DNA of 18,568 nt. Origin: Micavibrio sp. UBA1664. GTDB taxonomy: Bacteria; Pseudomonadota; Alphaproteobacteria; Micavibrionales; UBA1664. The stretch is from contig DCKW01000109.1 in assembly GCA_002320485.1 (NCBI GenBank), positions 1 through 18,568 on the forward strand, read 5' to 3'. This document shows positions 15,125 through 18,568 of this stretch, one piece after another. Under the pieces are notes generated by a model. It was not told the DNA's origin. It saw nothing but the letters and a program-made list of their open reading frames with translations, and searched no databases. Positions within the stretch are counted from its first letter, which is position 1, and every line of letters begins with the position of its first letter. The translations under genes were made by a program, and so were the position numbers.

Positions 15125-15808
15125 TTAATACTGTAACCATTGCTCGATGCCAACACCATTCGGGCTTTCAAGACGCGGAACGCGCACAATCACCAGCCTG
15201 ACTGTCTTGTTATCCGTTCTCTGGCTTTGGCCCAGCTCGTAAGTGATCAATATTGGCATTTCGACTTCCCATCGATACACACCGTTGGCCATTAACCCCT
15301 CTGCCAGAATGGTCGGCGCTCCTCGTGGAGTGGCAGAAATCACCTGACGGTTTGTTGTTACGGTTTCGATTACCCCTGAATCTTGAAGGGCCTTGGTAAA
15401 GCTGCCCCATCCACGACGTGTAAAATGTCGCGACGATTCTTGCAAACGGCGGCGGTAATCATGGAAACCGAATGTCATTGTCTCAGATGCAGCCTGCGCC
15501 GCCCATGATAGCAGGGCCGGTTTTGTCAAATTAGGCTCGGATAGCGGGACCATTGGAATAAGTCGCCCGTCTTCCGTTGTGGCAAAATAGGTACGCACAG
15601 GCTCATGTGTGTTGATGTAAAGTGTAACCATCGCAACCAGCCCGGCAATAATAACCGCCTGAACTAGGGCGATACGGATGAGCGTTCTGTAACCATCGCG
15701 GTAAAACTGGTTACGGATAACAACATTTCCTAATGGGGTTGTCGTTTCGGGAACCTGATTGGTATTGGCTTGTTGTGTTTTTTGTTGGGCCTGTTTGTTT
15801 ATGCTCAT
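15125..15808 (-). CDS. dotI: DotI/IcmL (TraM-like, VirB8-type) inner-membrane component of the type IVB secretion system
   Basis: This 227-residue protein has a Gln/Thr-rich cytoplasmic N-terminus, then the family signature NQFYRDGYRTLIRIALVQ (33-50) leading into one membrane segment (about 45-65). A periplasmic VirB8/NTF2-like domain follows (about 75-225): YFATTEDGRLIPMVPLSEPN, then ALLSWAAQA, GWGSFTKAL and LVIVRVPRLESPNGVGIEQW. Length and motifs agree with Legionella DotI and IncI TraM. It forms part of the inner-membrane complex of the secretion channel. It is the first gene of the dotI-dotH-dotG-dotF operon and faces the divergent exported-protein gene across a 224-base AT-rich region. 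A close relative, DotJ, often follows dotI in Legionella; none is present here. No clear Shine-Dalgarno sequence is seen, so the ATG is supported by homology of the N-terminal region. Confidence 0.95.
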   Translation of the reverse strand: MSINKQAQQKTQQANTNQVPETTTPLGNVVIRNQFYRDGYRTLIRIALVQAVIIAGLVAMVTLYINTHEPVRTYFATTEDGRLIPMVPLSEPNLTKPALLSWAAQAASETMTFGFHDYRRRLQESSRHFTRRGWGSFTKALQDSGVIETVTTNRQVISATPRGAPTILAEGLMANGVYRWEVEMPILITYELGQSQRTDNKTVRLVIVRVPRLESPNGVGIEQWLQY

Positions 15809-16032
15809 GGATTTAATCTAGTCATTTTTTAAAAGGAGTGCCATAGAAAAAGAGTATATACGCTTTTGTTATCTTTGAGAATGTAAAGTTTTAAAAGAAG
15901 TGTGATAAAAATAATTGGTTTTTTCAAGAATATTGGTTAAAATATAATAAATTATTAATAAATTTTTGATATTTTGAAGAGATACATAAGTTTAACAACA
16001 CTATTATGTAAGATAATAAGTTTAGGGGCGAT
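15809..16032. promoter_or_regulatory. AT-rich divergent promoter region between the dot operon and the exported-protein gene
   Basis: This 224-base non-coding stretch must hold the promoters for both directions. For dotI a TATACT (minus strand, 15853-15858) is a possible -10 without a convincing -35. For the + strand gene, GATAAT at 16012-16017 is a weak -10 candidate. Two direct-repeat pairs are visible: ATTGGTT at 15914-15920 and 15932-15938, and AATAAATT at 15946-15953 and 15957-15964. No terminator or RNA gene is evident. Confidence 0.4.
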
Positions 16033-17286
16033 ATGCGTAAATTACTGATTTTTTCATCTGTGGCTGTACTTTCTGCTGTAGCTTTTGTTAATTTTTCCAC
16101 CGATGCCGAGGCGAGCGGGATTCAAGGGAATGCTCCTTCCAGTACGATCGAAAGTGGAGCTCCTGGCATTAGCAATTCAGGGTTTGGTATTAATACAGAA
16201 GATGTTGGGATGAGAAATGCTATCAGAGATGGTGTAATTCGGCTGACTTATGGGCAAGATAAAAATAGCAACGAAGTTCGTGGAGATATGGCACGGCAAA
16301 CACAGGCATATCAAACAACAAGTGCATTACAAATGTGGAATGCTACAAAAAATGCAGGTGCCGTTTCACAAAATTATGCAAACACCGCACAACAAGCGCA
16401 GGTCGCGGCAAGCCTTACCCAAACACAAGGCTTAGCTGCTAATAACTGTTCTTTAGTAACATCCACCGCTTCTTATGGTACGGCAGAAGATGAGTCACGC
16501 AAAGCTTTTACAAATATGGCTAAACAATCCTCTTCATTCTTAAGCGGAGAAGCAGGGCAATCCTCCGAAAACGGTGCTGTCGACATGGGAAATATATTAT
16601 TTGATAGAACGGCAGAGGTCTGTAACCCTGCCGGTAACAAAAATGCAGACGTTTTTTGTAAAGGAACAGATAACGATCATATAAATATGGGGACTTTTTT
16701 AGGCCGACCCAATATTGGACCCGGAGTGACTACGCCTGAAGATCTGGAACAATTAGAAATTATGAAGGAAGTTTTATATGGAAGAGTTCCAATTAATTTA
16801 AATGCTAATTTACTCGTTGATCCTGATACAGAAATTAAAAATTTATACATGGATGCAAACAGATTAAGAACATCTCTATCCATTGGAACGACAGCCTTTG
16901 ATCAAGCCAAAGCGGAAAGAACGGTAGGAAGCAAGGAAAATCGCGTAACACCTTATTTAAAAGAAAATTTGACTGAAGGTGATTTTTTAAGCGCTGAAAC
17001 GGCGGATGCATTGACAGCTAACAATCAAATGAGTGTTCGAGCACAGTTAGATGCAATTACTTTGGGACAGCTGAATCCAAATTATATTCAAGAAAAATTA
17101 ATGAACAGTCCGCAATTAATGGGGGCAAATGTTGCTTATAATACAGCAGTATCAAATAGGTTGCTCTTCAAAATTTGGAGTGAATTGGAAATGATAAAGT
17201 TAGCGGTTTCAGCTAATCTTACCGCCAATAGTGAAAAAGATCTTGAAAATATTAATGCGCGTATTAACGAAGCAAATAGACGTTAA
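16033..17286 (+). CDS. Unrecognised exported protein beside the type IVB secretion genes
   Basis: This 417-residue protein begins with a clear signal peptide (basic MRK, hydrophobic core LLIFSSVAVLSAVAFVNF, probable cleavage near the DAEAS at 24-28). The mature part is polar, rich in Ala, Asn, Gln, Thr and Ser, and probably mostly helical. Residues about 60-135 carry many Gln and Asn; three cysteines lie at 139, 197 and 209; the last 45 residues (LLFKIWSELEMIKLAVSANL onward) look like an amphipathic helical tail. There is no further membrane segment and no lipobox. I do not recognise the family. By position it could be a periplasmic or extracellular part of the secretion system, for example in the place of IcmX/TraW or a VirB5-like pilus-tip protein, but no motif proves this. 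AGGGG lies six bases before the ATG. The coding sequence is more AT-rich and uses more AGA codons than the dot genes. A strong terminator follows. Confidence 0.8.
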   Translation: MRKLLIFSSVAVLSAVAFVNFSTDAEASGIQGNAPSSTIESGAPGISNSGFGINTEDVGMRNAIRDGVIRLTYGQDKNSNEVRGDMARQTQAYQTTSALQMWNATKNAGAVSQNYANTAQQAQVAASLTQTQGLAANNCSLVTSTASYGTAEDESRKAFTNMAKQSSSFLSGEAGQSSENGAVDMGNILFDRTAEVCNPAGNKNADVFCKGTDNDHINMGTFLGRPNIGPGVTTPEDLEQLEIMKEVLYGRVPINLNANLLVDPDTEIKNLYMDANRLRTSLSIGTTAFDQAKAERTVGSKENRVTPYLKENLTEGDFLSAETADALTANNQMSVRAQLDAITLGQLNPNYIQEKLMNSPQLMGANVAYNTAVSNRLLFKIWSELEMIKLAVSANLTANSEKDLENINARINEANRR

Positions 17287-17309
17287 ATCAGTGAGAATTA
17301 AACAAATCA

Positions 17310-17332
17310 GGCCGCGTTATGCGGCCTTTTTT
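17310..17332 (+). terminator. Intrinsic terminator after the exported-protein gene
   Basis: GGCCGC (17310-17315), loop GTTAT, GCGGCC (17321-17326), then six T (17327-17332). It is compact and GC-rich and lies 24 bases after the stop, so the exported-protein gene is a single-gene transcription unit. Confidence 0.92.
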
Positions 17333-17387
17333 ATTGTTTGATTATTTATGTAGGCAAAAACATTATCATTGCGAACCCAAAATAATC

Positions 17388-17421
17388 AAAAAAAAGCGCG
17401 GGAGCTAATTGCCTCCCGCGC
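17388..17421 (-). terminator. Intrinsic terminator after the TcpQ-domain gene
   Basis: GCGCGGGAG (17396-17404) and CTCCCGCGC (17413-17421) form a perfect 9-bp stem with an eight-base loop. On the minus strand it is followed by eight T (plus-strand A run 17388-17395). It lies 26 bases after the stop at 17448. Confidence 0.92.
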
Positions 17422-17447
17422 ATAAATTGTTTTGGTAATAAATTTGC

Positions 17448-18568
17448 TTACCCGTTGCTCGCCTCAATAACCAGAACGGCAGGGCCTTCAGGCAGGTTCG
17501 GGTGTAATGTGGCGGCAGGCGCTGGTGTCTCATTGGCAAATCCTTCAAGAAGTGTTTGCACCGCCTCGGCATAATTGCCATCAGCATTAACATCATTGCT
17601 CAAGATATAATCATATTCAGATGACCATACCAGTTCGGCGCCTTCACGATTTGACCATTCGGTCAAAACGTCCTGAAGGGATGTACCGCTTTGCGCCTTC
17701 CATTTCATAGTAGACGCTTTCGGCATGTCTGAAGCAGTTTGGGTAGAAATGGTTGGTGTTTGTGTTTCCTCAAGAGCTGTCGAGGAGGATACTTTTTCTG
17801 AAACGCTGGCGACAGGAGTGGTTTTCATTTCAGGCTGCGTCATGGGAGCAGGGGTGGTGAATAACGCCGGCGTTGGAGACACAGGAGCCTTTTTTCCGCC
17901 GGACATCACGTCATAACTGGCCTGGTTAGGTTGCAAACGCATGGACGAAAGGGCGGCGACTTGATCACGTTTTAACAGGGGAACGTTAGTATCATCTTCC
18001 AAAACTGGGTTGGAACGTCTGCCACGGGCTTCACTTTTAGCAACTGTCCCTTGTGATGTAATCGCGGGAACGGCTTGAGTAGCCGTTGCGGATGTTTCAA
18101 GAAGAACCATTTCTTCCGTTTCTATATTCTCAACAGATGTCGGAGCAGTAAGTGTGGGCACTTCGATTTGCTCTTCTTTGATCGCTTCTGTATTCTCTAC
18201 ACGTGTCGAAGCGGTAACTGTTGCCACTTCAATTCGTTCTTCACTGGCCATATTTGTACGTATTGGAGCGGAGGGTGATTTTGCAACCTCTTCAAACTGG
18301 ATATCTTCCAATCGGATGGCTTGAGCGGTTGGCTCTGTATTTGTTTCTTCGCTAATAATAGTGTCCGATTCGACAACTGTCATAGTGGTAGCCTCCGCTG
18401 CAGGCTGATCATAAGCAGAAGTAAGCTTCGGGCCCTCTTCGCGACGGGTAAATTCATTCCCTTTTACCGGTTCGCTTTCCCATTTTATATTGGAACTACT
18501 CGGCTGTTGTGGAGCGGCTGCAACAGGCGGGGCTGCAACCGGAGCTGCAGGTTGTTCGTCAATAATGG
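17448..18568 (-). CDS. TcpQ/PilL-domain protein, N-terminus beyond the window
   Basis: The reading frame is open from the right edge of the window to the stop at 17448, giving 372 visible residues. The internal ATG at 18383 is not the likely start because coding continues upstream with the same composition. The visible part begins with a Pro/Ala-rich stretch (PVAAPPVAAAPQQP), then a long Glu/Thr/Val-rich low-complexity region with a 22-residue tandem duplication. It ends in a compact domain of about 85 residues: WKAQSGTSLQDVLTEWS, then AELVWSSEYDYILSND, then YAEAVQTLLEGF and PAVLVIEAS. That pattern matches the TcpQ/PilL C-terminal domain, known from toxin-coregulated and IncI-type pilus loci, which binds outer-membrane secretin partners. 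The protein is probably periplasmic or surface-linked. Its place next to dot genes suggests an envelope accessory of the same machine. It converges on the exported-protein gene, each with its own terminator. Confidence 0.8.
   Translation of the reverse strand, partial: IIDEQPAAPVAAPPVAAAPQQPSSSNIKWESEPVKGNEFTRREEGPKLTSAYDQPAAEATTMTVVESDTIISEETNTEPTAQAIRLEDIQFEEVAKSPSAPIRTNMASEERIEVATVTASTRVENTEAIKEEQIEVPTLTAPTSVENIETEEMVLLETSATATQAVPAITSQGTVAKSEARGRRSNPVLEDDTNVPLLKRDQVAALSSMRLQPNQASYDVMSGGKKAPVSPTPALFTTPAPMTQPEMKTTPVASVSEKVSSSTALEETQTPTISTQTASDMPKASTMKWKAQSGTSLQDVLTEWSNREGAELVWSSEYDYILSNDVNADGNYAEAVQTLLEGFANETPAPAATLHPNLPEGPAVLVIEASNG
18111..18242 (-). repeat. Tandem 66-bp duplication in the TcpQ-domain gene
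   Basis: Two adjacent 66-base units (18177-18242 and 18111-18176) encode 22-residue copies beginning EERIEVATVTASTRVENTEA and EEQIEVPTLTAPTSVENIET. They are diverged but clearly related at DNA level and in frame, inside the low-complexity linker. This probably lengthens the periplasmic linker. Confidence 0.75.

Noticed and set aside
14794..15201. Plus-strand 135-residue frame across dotH and dotI
   Set aside because: Antisense to two recognised genes and spans their junction.
15931..15996. CtrA-type TTAA-N7-TTAA sites in the divergent dot promoter region
   Set aside because: Several TTAA words are present but none has the seven-base spacing.
17448..18383. Treating the ATG at 18383 as the true start of the TcpQ-domain gene
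   Set aside because: The frame stays open through 18384-18566 with the same Pro/Ala/Glu-rich composition, so the gene runs off the window.
1..18568. CRISPR array, tRNA, insertion sequence or integration site
   Set aside because: No regularly spaced direct repeats, cloverleaf-like sequence, transposase, integrase or flanking target duplications were seen.

Overview
The window looks like a piece of an alphaproteobacterial chromosome of moderate, slightly AT-rich composition. Three things point that way: a FYDLN-type zinc-ribbon/acidic-tail protein (a family I know from alphaproteobacteria), the SdhB C-terminus, and a Dot/Icm-type secretion cluster of the short IncI-plasmid style, as known from Micavibrio-like predatory alphaproteobacteria. 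Order or genus cannot be fixed from the sequence alone; Micavibrionales or a relative is my best inference.

Layout. Bases 1-105 are the 3' end of sdhB. Next on the + strand come a small DUF1761-type membrane protein and an overlapping ATG22/UMF1-type MFS transporter. Bases 1854-4703 hold an accessory patch: a membrane-anchored trypsin-like protease with a C-terminal SH3-like domain, an unknown 105-residue protein, slyX, and a second membrane-anchored SH3-like protein. Bases 4809-10873 are metabolism and signalling: a FadA-like thiolase, the divergent FYDLN protein, a cNMP-binding/EAL phosphodiesterase, and a PutA bifunctional proline-catabolic enzyme. A small unknown protein (10922-11254) lies upstream of putA.

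Bases 11389-15808 (minus strand) are a four-gene operon, dotI-dotH-dotG-dotF-like (icmL-icmK-icmE-icmG; traM-traN-traO-traP in IncI plasmids). It encodes the inner-membrane, outer-membrane and channel-scaffold parts of a type IVB secretion core and ends at a clear intrinsic terminator. Divergent from it is an unrecognised exported 417-residue protein (16033-17286) with its own terminator. The window ends inside a minus-strand gene with a C-terminal TcpQ/PilL-like domain, also followed by a strong terminator.

The most interesting part is 11296-18568. A compact Dot/Icm core, with a short DotG carrying a calcium-loop-like insert, sits beside an orphan exported protein and a TcpQ-domain protein. 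Together these could be a lineage-specific type IVB machine with non-Legionella accessory parts. I see no tRNA, rRNA, CRISPR, transposase, integrase or attachment site. No gap between genes exceeds about 225 bases.
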